From NORP259 sp041398705 (GTDB taxonomy: Bacteria; Planctomycetota; UBA1135; GCA-002686595), in the NCBI GenBank assembly GCA_041398705.1, contig JAWKUI010000007.1:62001-126000 (forward strand): a DNA stretch of 64,000 nucleotides, given 5' to 3'. Positions 45,007 to 53,032 of this stretch are shown piece by piece. The translations under genes and the position numbers were made by a program. Every line of letters begins with the position of its first letter. Positions within the stretch are counted from its first letter, which is position 1. Below the pieces are notes generated by a model. It was not told where the DNA came from, made no database searches, and worked only from the letters and a program-made list of their open reading frames with translations.

Positions 45007-46545
45007 ATGGAAATGGTTCACGTCTGGGGCGCTTCGCTCGCGGGGTGTCAGGCACACCTCGTTCGGGTCGAGGCGCGGTTTGAAGCGCACGAGAAGGGGC
45101 GCACAGAAATCCACATCACGGGCTTGCCCGATCCGATCCTGCGCGAGAGCCGCATGCGGCTCGTGGCCGCCTTGCGTGCGAATCGCATGGCGTTGGGTTC
45201 AGGGGAGCTGCACTTGCATTTGCTTCCGGCAGCGTTGCCGAAGGTAGGCGAGGGGCTCGACCTGCCACTGTTGATCGCGGCGGCGGCCTGCCGGGGACAT
45301 CTGCGCTGCAAGCGGCTCGATCGCATTCTGTTCGTGGGTGAGGTGGGCATCGATGGTTCGCTGCACGGGGTGCGGGGCGGGCTCGCAGCGGCGGAAGCGG
45401 CCCGGGCGGCCGGACTGGTGGAGATGCTCGCTCCCGGGGCCAGCGCGGAGGAGGCGGCGTGCCTGCCGGACCTTCAGGTGTACGCCGCTGAACATGTGAG
45501 CCAGGTGCTGGCCCACCTGACGCGCGTGCCGTCTCCCCTGCCGCGCTGCCATCCGCCGCCGGAAGATGGGTTGGCGCCGGGTGGTCCGAGCCTGGCGGAG
45601 GTGCGTGGGCAGGAGCTCGCGAAGTTCGCGCTGACCGTGTGCGCCGCGGGCGGCCATCGGCTTTTGCTCGTCGGACCGCCCGGCACGGGCAAGTCGATGC
45701 TGGCGGCGCGCCTACCGGGCTTGCTGCCGCCGCCAACCTTGGAAGAACGGCTCGAGATGACGCGCATCCTGAGCGCCTGCCGGCGCTGGCCCGGGCGCCT
45801 CGTCGCCCGTCGCCCGTTCCGCGCACCCCATCACTCGGCGAGCCTCGCGGGCATGGTGGGCGGTGGCCCGCAGCTGCATCCGGGGGAGCTTTCCCTGGCC
45901 CACGGCGGGGTGCTGTTCCTCGATGAGTTGCCCGAGTTCCGGCGCGAGGTGCTCGAAAGCCTGCGCGGTCCGCTGGAGGGCGGCCTCGTCACCCTCAGCC
46001 GTGCCGGCCAGCAAGTCACTTTGCCCGCGCGGGTGCACCTGGTGGCCGCGATGAATCCGTGTCCGTGCGGATTCCACGGACACCCGGGCGGACGCTGCCG
46101 GTGCGGGCCCGGTGCCATCCGTCGCTACCTCGGGCGCATCTCTGGCCCGCTGCTCGACCGGTTCGATGTACGCATCGATGTGCAAGCCAGCGAAGTCGAT
46201 GAGCTACTCGCCTCCGGTCCCAAGATACGGGCTCCCGAGCCGGATTGGCCCGCCCGCGTCTTGGCCGCGCGGTCCTTCCGCCAGGCGCGCGGCCAAATGG
46301 TCGACAACGCGTCGCTCTCGACCGCGCAATTGCACGAGGTGGCCCGGCCCGTGGGCGAGGCGCGCCAGTTGCTCGGGACCCTGCATCAGCATGCCGCCCT
46401 GTCGAGCCGATCCCTGCAATCCCTGCGGCGGGTGGCACGCACGTTGGCGGATCTCGATGGCAGCGAGACGTTGGCCGCCGACCACGTCGCACGCGCAATC
46501 AGCCTGCGCTCGTCAGCGATTTTGGATCCCCTGCCGGGAGCCTGA
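45007..46545 (+). CDS. comM: YifB/ComM-family AAA+ ATPase
   Basis: 512 residues. N-terminal Lon-protease-like domain (IHITGLPDPILRESRMRLVA, LPLLIAAAACRG, LFVGEVGIDGSL), then the AAA+ domain with Walker A LVGPPGTGKSMLA and Walker B GGVLFLDELPEF. The zinc-finger-like insert is MNPCPCGFHGHPGGRCRCG, and a DRFDVRIDVQ sensor follows. In Vibrio, ComM is a hexameric branch-migration helicase that integrates transformed DNA into the chromosome; the same role is likely here given comEC in the window. The start at 45007 gives MEMVHVWGASL. Confidence 0.92.
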   Translation: MEMVHVWGASLAGCQAHLVRVEARFEAHEKGRTEIHITGLPDPILRESRMRLVAALRANRMALGSGELHLHLLPAALPKVGEGLDLPLLIAAAACRGHLRCKRLDRILFVGEVGIDGSLHGVRGGLAAAEAARAAGLVEMLAPGASAEEAACLPDLQVYAAEHVSQVLAHLTRVPSPLPRCHPPPEDGLAPGGPSLAEVRGQELAKFALTVCAAGGHRLLLVGPPGTGKSMLAARLPGLLPPPTLEERLEMTRILSACRRWPGRLVARRPFRAPHHSASLAGMVGGGPQLHPGELSLAHGGVLFLDELPEFRREVLESLRGPLEGGLVTLSRAGQQVTLPARVHLVAAMNPCPCGFHGHPGGRCRCGPGAIRRYLGRISGPLLDRFDVRIDVQASEVDELLASGPKIRAPEPDWPARVLAARSFRQARGQMVDNASLSTAQLHEVARPVGEARQLLGTLHQHAALSSRSLQSLRRVARTLADLDGSETLAADHVARAISLRSSAILDPLPGA

Positions 46546-46592
46546 ACATGCGGACCCGTTGTTTGCTTAGCGCCGGAGGCCGGCGGCACGAA

Positions 46593-47552
46593 TCAATCGC
46601 CTTGACCGAAGTTCGGGGTCGGCAGGTCGGTGCCTTCGATCTGGTACCAGACCGGGCGGGTGTGCACGCGTTTGTCGAGGAAGGGCGCGCTGGCCTGCAT
46701 GGCGCGGGTATGTGCGTCGGGCACGCGCGGACGGGCCAGGGCAAGCCAGGTCTGCTCTTGCTTCTGCCAGTCGCTTTCCGCCAGGCTGCCGGCCCATGCG
46801 GAATGGGTGCGCCAACGCATGGCCATCAGGTCGTTGCCCAACCAAAGACATTCGCGCGAGGTGCGGCTCGTGCTGCCGATCAAGCGCACATACCGCGGCG
46901 TGCCGGAGCCCGGGATCAGGTTCTGGATGTCGCCCCAACGGCCGGGTTCGGCGGAGAGGGTCACCAGCGTTTCCGCCTGCGCGGTCGGTACGAGACAAAC
47001 CTGAGCGGCGGGTGCGGTGTTTTGGTCTGTCTCGCCGCGGGTGCGTTCGATCGCACCGAGCAGGGCGCCGCAATCGCTGCGACCCGCAGGATCGTCTTCG
47101 AGCCGGCGGTGCGTTTTGCTGCGCAGGCCGTAGCGGGCAATGCTCAGCGCGCCGCCGCCGCCGACACCGTCCACCACCACGCTATGGCTGGCCCCGAGGC
47201 CCAGGTTCCACTCACGCCAGATGAGGCGCGTGCCTGCGCTTTCCTGCTCTTCGTGCAACGAAGTCGCCAGGCTGCCATCGGCGAACAGGGTGTCCTCTTC
47301 GAGCACCTCTACGCCGCCTCGCAGGTAGTGGCGCAGGGCGACGATCGCGTCCGGCGAACCCTCCGGGCGGGTGCGCAGGGCGAAGAACTCCTTGCGCAGC
47401 AGCACCGAAGGCGCGACGGCGGCTTCAGCCGGCCGGGTCGCCGCGGGGGCGGCGGATTCGACCTCGGGGGCCGGTTCGGGCCGGAAGACGGCCGGGACGG
47501 GGTTCTGGGGGGCCAAGAGGCCCAGGAGCAGGGTGACCAGGGACGGAAGCAT
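46593..47552 (-). CDS. Exported protein of unknown function
   Basis: 319 residues; signal peptide near 1-22 (MLPSLVTLLLGLLAPQNPVP), then a Pro/Ala-rich linker (about 22-50). The rest reads as a soluble beta-rich domain with no family I recognise (GVEVLEEDTLFADGSLATSL, GNDLMAMRWRTHSAW, LDKRVHTRPVWYQIEG). It stands alone between comM and cutA, reading the other way from comM. Confidence 0.55.
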   Translation of the reverse strand: MLPSLVTLLLGLLAPQNPVPAVFRPEPAPEVESAAPAATRPAEAAVAPSVLLRKEFFALRTRPEGSPDAIVALRHYLRGGVEVLEEDTLFADGSLATSLHEEQESAGTRLIWREWNLGLGASHSVVVDGVGGGGALSIARYGLRSKTHRRLEDDPAGRSDCGALLGAIERTRGETDQNTAPAAQVCLVPTAQAETLVTLSAEPGRWGDIQNLIPGSGTPRYVRLIGSTSRTSRECLWLGNDLMAMRWRTHSAWAGSLAESDWQKQEQTWLALARPRVPDAHTRAMQASAPFLDKRVHTRPVWYQIEGTDLPTPNFGQGD

Positions 47553-47770
47553 ATGGATCAGGCTTTCGGCAGTCCCTGTCCGGGACTGAAGCGACTGGCC
47601 CGGCTATGGGGCTTCCTTGCCCGCTGCTGGCCCTGGCCTCCCCCACGGGGGCCGGGCAGGGGCCGACCGGGCCTGTGGGGCCCGCCACCGGGAGAGGAGA
47701 GCCTCGCCCGCGGACCGGGGCGGGGGTAGCTTCCTGCCGGCCCGTGGAGGGGTCCCGGGCGGGCGAGGGA

Positions 47771-48115
47771 TCACTCCGGCCGCGCGAGGCTGTCCGCCAG
47801 CCAGGCGCCATAGGCGGCGCTCCAGGCCTGCGCGGGCAACGCGAGGATCTCGGGCACTTCGTAGGGGTGTTGATCCTGGAGGCGGGCTTCCAAGGCTGGC
47901 CAGGTGCGCGCATCCGACTTGATCAGCAAGAGCACTTCGGACTCACACTGCAGTTCACCCGCCCAGCGGTAGTGGCTGCGCATTCCGGGCAGCACCTGCA
48001 CGCAGGCGGCGAGGCGCAACTCGACCAGATCGCGGGCCAGGCGGTCGGCGGTGTCGGGATCAGGGGCGGTGCAGAGCACGACCCAAGGGTGGGCGGGATC
48101 GGGATCCATGGGCAT
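47771..48115 (-). CDS. cutA: Divalent-cation tolerance protein CutA
   Basis: About 114 residues from the ATG at 48115 (or two fewer from 48109). Small trimeric protein tied to copper and other divalent-metal tolerance. Family blocks: VVLCTAPDPDTADRLARDLV, LAACVQVLPGMRSHYRWAGE, EVLLLIKS and YEVPEILALPAQAWSAAYGAWL. Divergent from the proline dehydrogenase gene by 61 bases. Confidence 0.9.
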   Translation of the reverse strand: MPMDPDPAHPWVVLCTAPDPDTADRLARDLVELRLAACVQVLPGMRSHYRWAGELQCESEVLLLIKSDARTWPALEARLQDQHPYEVPEILALPAQAWSAAYGAWLADSLARPE

Positions 48116-48176
48116 GGCCTGGGAGGGGCCTGGGCGTGACCTTACAATCTTGCGCCTCCTCTGCCTCCAGCCTCCC

Positions 48177-49073
48177 ATGGGAATCTTCCACCAGCTCGCC
48201 TGCTCCACCCTGCCCCTGATCCCCCGCCCCGTGATGCGCCGCCTGGCGGGCCGTTACATCGCCGGCGAGGAGCTGGGTCAGGCCATCAGCCGCTTGGAGG
48301 AGTTGAAGCAAGCCGGGTTCGCGGGCGTGCTCGACATGCTCGGTGAAGACGTGCGGGACGAGCGCGAGGCGCGCGCGGCCCTGGCTGAATACAAACGCGG
48401 CGTGGAAGCCCTGGCGGAGAAGTCGATCGACGCTTATGTGTCGGTGAAACCGACCCACTTCGGCCTGCGCCAGAAGGGCGATCTGGCGTTCGAGTTGTAC
48501 GACGAGCTGCTCACCCACTGCGCGAAGTACGGTCAGAAGTCGCGCGTTGAGATGGAAGATCACGGCACCACCGATGCGACTTTGAAGCTCTTCGCACGGC
48601 TGCGGGCGAAACACCCGAACGTTGGCATCGTGCTGCAATCGCGCCTGTTCCGCACCCCCCACGACATCGACAACCTGCCGCAGGGGCCGGTCGATGTGCG
48701 CATGGTGAAGGGCATCTACCTCGAGCCCGAATCGATCGCGCACACCGCAGCGGATCCGATCCGCGAGGCGTACATCGAGCAGTGCCAGCAGCTTTGGAAA
48801 GCCGGTCATTTCATCGCGCTCGCCAGCCACGACGACATCCTCGTGCGGCGCCTGATGGATTGGGCCGCGGCGAATGGCGTGGCCCGCGACCGGTACGAGA
48901 TCGAAGTGCTGCTGGGAGTACGCGAACCCATCTGGCAGGCATGGCTGGCCGAAGGCCACAAGGTGCGCGTCTACGTTCCCTATGGCCCCGATTGGCGTGC
49001 CTACTCGCAGCGCCGTCTGCGCAAGAACCCGCAGATGCTCAAGGCGGTCATGCTCGGCATGTTCCGCAAGTAG
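48177..49073 (+). CDS. Proline dehydrogenase, monofunctional
   Basis: 298 residues; FAD enzyme oxidising proline to pyrroline-5-carboxylate, usually delivering electrons to the membrane quinone pool. The TIM barrel shows YVSVKPTHFGL, VEMEDHGTTDATLKLF, GIVLQSRLFRT, RMVKGIYLEP, IALASHDDILVRRLMD and the C-terminal VRVYVPYGPDWRAYSQRRL. This is the short monofunctional form, not fused to the P5C dehydrogenase. Start at 48177 (MGIFHQLACS). Confidence 0.92.
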   Translation: MGIFHQLACSTLPLIPRPVMRRLAGRYIAGEELGQAISRLEELKQAGFAGVLDMLGEDVRDEREARAALAEYKRGVEALAEKSIDAYVSVKPTHFGLRQKGDLAFELYDELLTHCAKYGQKSRVEMEDHGTTDATLKLFARLRAKHPNVGIVLQSRLFRTPHDIDNLPQGPVDVRMVKGIYLEPESIAHTAADPIREAYIEQCQQLWKAGHFIALASHDDILVRRLMDWAAANGVARDRYEIEVLLGVREPIWQAWLAEGHKVRVYVPYGPDWRAYSQRRLRKNPQMLKAVMLGMFRK

Positions 49074-49381
49074 GCAGACCGGGATGGGATCATGGCCCTT
49101 TGGGCCGCGCGCGGACGCGGCGGCCCATGGCCAGGCGAATCGCCCGAGCCCCTCGTTGAGCTCGGCATGCGGACGGACCTCGCGTGGAGTCGCCGGGGTA
49201 TCGGCCGGCACCCCGGACACCGGGGTTTGCGCTGTCAGAGGATCGCTCGTGGGGTCAGCGCTCCTTCGCCCGACGACTCCCGAGCCCTTCGCTTCGCGCA
49301 GGGCACTGGCCAATCGAACGCTGGGTGATCCAGCTGCCGCACGGCCCTTGGAACTCCATGGCCTGCGGGCCACGCGCGGAC
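49074..49381. other. Intergenic stretch of 308 bases with decayed gene remnant
   Basis: Between the convergent proline dehydrogenase and metallophosphoesterase genes. It contains a degenerate second copy of the phosphoesterase 3' end (49098-49210). The rest (49211-49357) shows no gene, hairpin or RNA that I recognise. Confidence 0.55.
49098..49210 (-). pseudogene. Decayed duplicate of the metallophosphoesterase 3' end
   Basis: This stretch aligns to 49362-49482, the last codons of the neighbouring phosphoesterase gene and the bases after it, with most bases matching (shared cgttgagctcgg and cggcaccc blocks). Translated it reads VPADTPATPREVRPHAELNE, against VPYDIPTTQRKIRQHPELNE in the intact gene. 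The stop has been lost and the rest of the gene is absent. The offset is about 262 bases, as expected from an old tandem duplication. Confidence 0.75.
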
Positions 49382-50143
49382 TCAGCGCCCCATCGCCAAG
49401 CGGCTGGCGAGCACTTCGTTGAGCTCGGGATGCTGGCGGATCTTGCGTTGGGTGGTCGGGATGTCGTACGGCACCCGGTACCAGGTGATGGCGCCCGGTT
49501 CGAGTACCGCGTAACAGGCGCGGGAGTCGCCGTCGCGGGGTTGGCCGACGCTGCCGGCGTTGAGGAAGTACTTGCGGCCGGTTTCGAGTTCGAGGCGGAA
49601 TTGCTCGCGGCCCTCGAGGCCGAAGAACTTGAAGTTCTCGTCGATGGCACCGGGGTGGTGCGTGTGGCCGGCGAAAGCTAGGCCATCGAAAGCCGCGAAG
49701 ATCGCCGCCAGCTTGCTCGGGTTCAGGAAACCGTCGGTGGAGAGCACGTACTCGCGCACCGGATCGCGGGGCGAACCGTGCACCCACAGGTGTCCCGGCT
49801 CTTCGTAGCGCAGGGGCAAGCCACGCAGCCATTCCCAACGGGATTTGACCGCGCCGCCGCGCCACCAGCGCGGTCGCATGCGCCGGCGGGTGAAGTCCAG
49901 GGCCCCACGGGCGTGGGGATTGAAACCTTCTGCGCCGTGGAACAATCCCTCGTCGTGGTTGCCCATGAGGGTCACCTCGCAAACGGCGCGCACGCGATCG
50001 ACGCAATACTCGGGGTCGGGGCCATATCCGATCACATCCCCCAGACAGAAGGTGCGCTCCACCCCTTGCCGGCCGAGGTGCTCCAGGACCGCGTCCAGGG
50101 CCTCCCGGTTGGAGTGGATATCGGAGATCAGGCCCAGCTTCAC
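49382..50143 (-). CDS. Metallophosphoesterase, YfcE/MPE type
   Basis: 253 residues. Calcineurin-like metal sites are all present: LGLISDIHSN, CLGDVIGYGPDP, TLMGNHDEG, WVHGSP and AGHTHHPG. Such small enzymes hydrolyse phosphomono- or diesters in vitro; the natural substrate is unknown. The start is GTG at 50143, overlapping the stop of the DHH gene by 4 bases (GTGA), so the two are translationally coupled. Confidence 0.88.
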   Translation of the reverse strand: MKLGLISDIHSNREALDAVLEHLGRQGVERTFCLGDVIGYGPDPEYCVDRVRAVCEVTLMGNHDEGLFHGAEGFNPHARGALDFTRRRMRPRWWRGGAVKSRWEWLRGLPLRYEEPGHLWVHGSPRDPVREYVLSTDGFLNPSKLAAIFAAFDGLAFAGHTHHPGAIDENFKFFGLEGREQFRLELETGRKYFLNAGSVGQPRDGDSRACYAVLEPGAITWYRVPYDIPTTQRKIRQHPELNEVLASRLAMGR

Positions 50144-51144
50144 GCAAACCACCCGCTGCGTCCGTCGGCCTTGGCTTGTGCGATGGCCGCTTCGACCAAC
50201 GCGGCTTTGGCCTGTTCCATGGTCATCGCCAGGGTCGCGCCGGAGGCTTTGGCGTGCCCGCCACCCCCGAATCCGCGCGCGAGCCGGTTCACGTCGAAGT
50301 CCCCCTTGCTGCGGGCGGAGAGTTTGCATCCCCCACCCGGCATTTCGCGCAGGAGCAGCACAACGTCGACCTGGCCGACCGAACGCACCAAGTCCAACAC
50401 GTCGTCGCTATCGGTGCCCGGCGACTGGCCATCGGCGCCCCGCGGAATCGTGATCGTCGCGAGGTGGCCCGCCGCAAAGTACTCGAGCGAACGCAGCGCA
50501 TCCCCCACGCCGCGCGGATGGTCGGCGGGCTTGCGCTGGTAGATCGAACCGTAGATCAGGTGGGGTTCCAGGCCCGCCGCCACCAGTTCCCCGGCGACGC
50601 GCAGGGTCTCGGCGTCGGTGTTCGAGTACTTGAACCAACCCGTATCCGCCACGATCGAGGTGAAGACCCCGAGGCGCGCCGCTTCGTCGAGCGGTACGTC
50701 GAGTTCCTGGGCCAAGCGATATACCAACAGGCCCGTGGCCGAGGCCGAAGTATCGACGAAGGCCGCATCCCACCAGTGCTCCTCGGGCAGGATGTGGTGG
50801 TCGATCACGAGCTTGCGCGAAGGCGCGGCTTCGAGCCGTTCGGCCATGGCATCGGTGCGCGAGATCTCGCTGCAGTCGAGCAGGACCACTAGGTCGTGCT
50901 CCGGCACCGGCCCGCCGTTGTCCACCCCGTAGGGAACGCGCTGGCTGAGGTAGTCGAACTGGGCCTCGGGCAGATGCGAGTTGAGGATCTGGACCTGCTT
51001 GCCCAGGGTGCGCAGCACCCCATACAAGGCCGCCTGCGCGCCGATGCAGTCCCCATCGGGACGCACATGGCCGGTGAGCAGGATGCGGTGACTGGACTTC
51101 AGGAGCTCGATGGCTGCCTGGTCCGCGGAGCTGAGGGTGCGCAT
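50140..51144 (-). CDS. DHH-family phosphoesterase (NrnA-like)
   Basis: 334 residues. Domain order DHH then DHHA1: GHVRPDGDCIGAQAALY, VVLLDCSE, KLVIDHHILPEEHWWDA, and in the C-terminal part LARGFGGGGHAKASGA, which binds the nucleic-acid end. Bacterial NrnA-type members degrade nanoRNA or 3'-phosphoadenosine 5'-phosphate. The start ATG at 51144 (MRTLSSADQAA) is the first giving the family N-terminus. Coupled to the downstream phosphoesterase gene. Confidence 0.88.
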   Translation of the reverse strand: MRTLSSADQAAIELLKSSHRILLTGHVRPDGDCIGAQAALYGVLRTLGKQVQILNSHLPEAQFDYLSQRVPYGVDNGGPVPEHDLVVLLDCSEISRTDAMAERLEAAPSRKLVIDHHILPEEHWWDAAFVDTSASATGLLVYRLAQELDVPLDEAARLGVFTSIVADTGWFKYSNTDAETLRVAGELVAAGLEPHLIYGSIYQRKPADHPRGVGDALRSLEYFAAGHLATITIPRGADGQSPGTDSDDVLDLVRSVGQVDVVLLLREMPGGGCKLSARSKGDFDVNRLARGFGGGGHAKASGATLAMTMEQAKAALVEAAIAQAKADGRSGWFA

Positions 51145-51443
51145 GACGGATTCGGGACCGGGATTGTAGCGGGGGCGCCGCGGCGATACCCCCCCGAAGG
51201 CATCCCGCTCCCGGCGCACGGGGACCTTGGGCCAGCGGAATGCGCCGCCCGACCGGGCCGGAAATCGGTAGAAAGGCCCATGCGCGCCGTGGGAATCTGG
51301 GCTCCGGAGCGGATTTTGCTACCCGTCGCGCGGCGCAAGTCTTCATTCGACGCACCCATGTGGGCCCCTGCGCGCCATCTGCGCGTCATCTGCGCCCCGT
51401 TTGCAGGCCCCGGCGACCATCGACCGGTTTCAGGGGCCGACGA

Positions 51444-52694
51444 TCAAGCGATCAAAGCCTCGAGCACGACCGGCGTGCCCGCGACCCGCACCGCGCTCGG
51501 CTCCAGGGTCTCCGTGGTCAAGCGTTCGAGCACCCCCCTGGGGTCCTCCGCCCGCGCGGAATAGCGCACCACATCCGCCCACGCTCCCGGCCAGAGCCGC
51601 CCCCGCTCCCCACCGAATCCCAAAGCCCGGGCGCCGTGTTCGGTGGCCATCTCAAACGCTGGTTCGGGGGCCAGGTCCGAGAAGTGGCGCCGCAGCAGCG
51701 CCACTTCGCGGCCCATGTGCAGGTCGGCGTTGCTGGCCCAGGAATCGGTACCCAAGGCCACCGGCACGCCCGCCTTGCGCCACGTGGCGAGCGGAAACGG
51801 CGCACGCCCGAAAAAGGCGTGGCTGCCTGGGCAGTGCACGACCGTGGCCCCGGCACGGGCGATGCGTTCGGGCTCTCCGCGGCCCGGGAAGTTCGCGTGC
51901 ACGAGGCTAGTGCCCGCGCCAAGCAGGCCCGCTTCGGCAAGCAGATCGAGTCCGGTCCGCCGCGGCGAAGCGGGCAACCAAGAGGCCAAGGCGCCGCCTC
52001 CCCTAGCAAGCCACGCGAGTTCGTCTTCGGTCTCTGACCAGTGAATGGTCACGGGAATCCGTTCGCGCCTTTGCACGCGGGCTGCTCGGGCGAGCAGGGC
52101 GGGCGAAGCCGAGAAACTCGCGTGCGGGGCCAGGCCATAGGTTCGCAGACCGCCGCCGCGCACCGTCATTTCGAAAACGCGGGCTGCGGATTCGAGCCGG
52201 TCCGGCTGGAACATGTCGAGGGCCTCGCGAAAGATGCGCGCGGCGATGGGCGGACCGGCCAGGTCCCCGTGGGGCAAGGAAACCGAATCGATATCCCCCA
52301 CCAACGTCGTGCCGGTGGCCAGCAAGCGGTGCACACCCAGGCGCACGGCCCGGGGCCAATCCGCCGGAGCCGTCGCCTGTTTGAACGCGAGCAACCTCCC
52401 GATCCAACGCGGGAAGGGTTCGCCGGCGGGCAAGCGATGGCGCAGGTGGCTGAGCTCGAGGTGTGCGTGTGCGTTCACCCATCCGGGGGCGAGCACGCCT
52501 TCGCTGGACTCTTCGCTCCTGGCCCCCGCGCGTTGCGCCCAGCGGCGCGCCGCACCCGCGCCAGCGAACACAGCCTGCACCCGGCCGCCCGCAATGGCGA
52601 GCGCACCGTCGCGCAACACATGGCTTGCATCGAGCACCAGCCACTCGGCACGCAGAAGGGTCGGTACGGCGGGGTCCATGATCTCGCCGCGCAT
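51444..52694 (-). CDS. Amidohydrolase-family deaminase/hydrolase
   Basis: 416 residues. Metal-site pattern of the amidohydrolase superfamily: GWVNAHAHLELS (HxH), TYGLAPHASFS, TIHWSETEDEL with the third His and Glu, VHCPGSHAFFG, and ALGTDSWASN with the Asp. The whole resembles MtaD/AtzA-type deaminases of S-adenosylhomocysteine, methylthioadenosine or chlorinated triazines, but nothing decides the substrate. ATG at 52694, or 52679. Confidence 0.85.
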   Translation of the reverse strand: MRGEIMDPAVPTLLRAEWLVLDASHVLRDGALAIAGGRVQAVFAGAGAARRWAQRAGARSEESSEGVLAPGWVNAHAHLELSHLRHRLPAGEPFPRWIGRLLAFKQATAPADWPRAVRLGVHRLLATGTTLVGDIDSVSLPHGDLAGPPIAARIFREALDMFQPDRLESAARVFEMTVRGGGLRTYGLAPHASFSASPALLARAARVQRRERIPVTIHWSETEDELAWLARGGGALASWLPASPRRTGLDLLAEAGLLGAGTSLVHANFPGRGEPERIARAGATVVHCPGSHAFFGRAPFPLATWRKAGVPVALGTDSWASNADLHMGREVALLRRHFSDLAPEPAFEMATEHGARALGFGGERGRLWPGAWADVVRYSARAEDPRGVLERLTTETLEPSAVRVAGTPVVLEALIA

Positions 52695-53032
52695 GGTAAC
52701 GCGCCGCGCCGCGCCGACCTACCGCGGCGAACGCTCGGCGAACGAAAGCCCAGCCCCCCCCGCACCCTCGGAGCCCCCCAAGTAGCGCACTCCCGGGCCC
52801 CATCCCCGCGGCGCAACGTCCGTTCGAGCGCCACTCCGTGCCGTCCTGCACCACTTCCCGCGAAATCGTGCGCAAACTCGTGCCACCGCATCGATTGCGC
52901 GGGGCTGGGCATCCGTGCCGCGGGGCGTGGGAATCCGTGCCACAGGCCAGCGCTTCCCATGGGCTCTCCAAATGACCGGGGGCCGGTGGTGTGTCCACCA
53001 CCGGCCCCCGGAACGATCGTCTTGCGACGGGC
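52695..53032. other. Intergenic stretch of 338 bases
   Basis: No gene seen. The right end holds the terminator at 52976-53011; the rest is presumably upstream sequence for the amidohydrolase gene but shows no clear promoter. Confidence 0.55.
52976..53011 (-). terminator. Terminator hairpin of the Gly-rich lipoprotein gene
   Basis: A perfect 16-bp stem (ccgggggccggtggtg / caccaccggcccccgg) with a 4-base loop tgtc, 21 bases after the stop at 53033. Confidence 0.75.
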
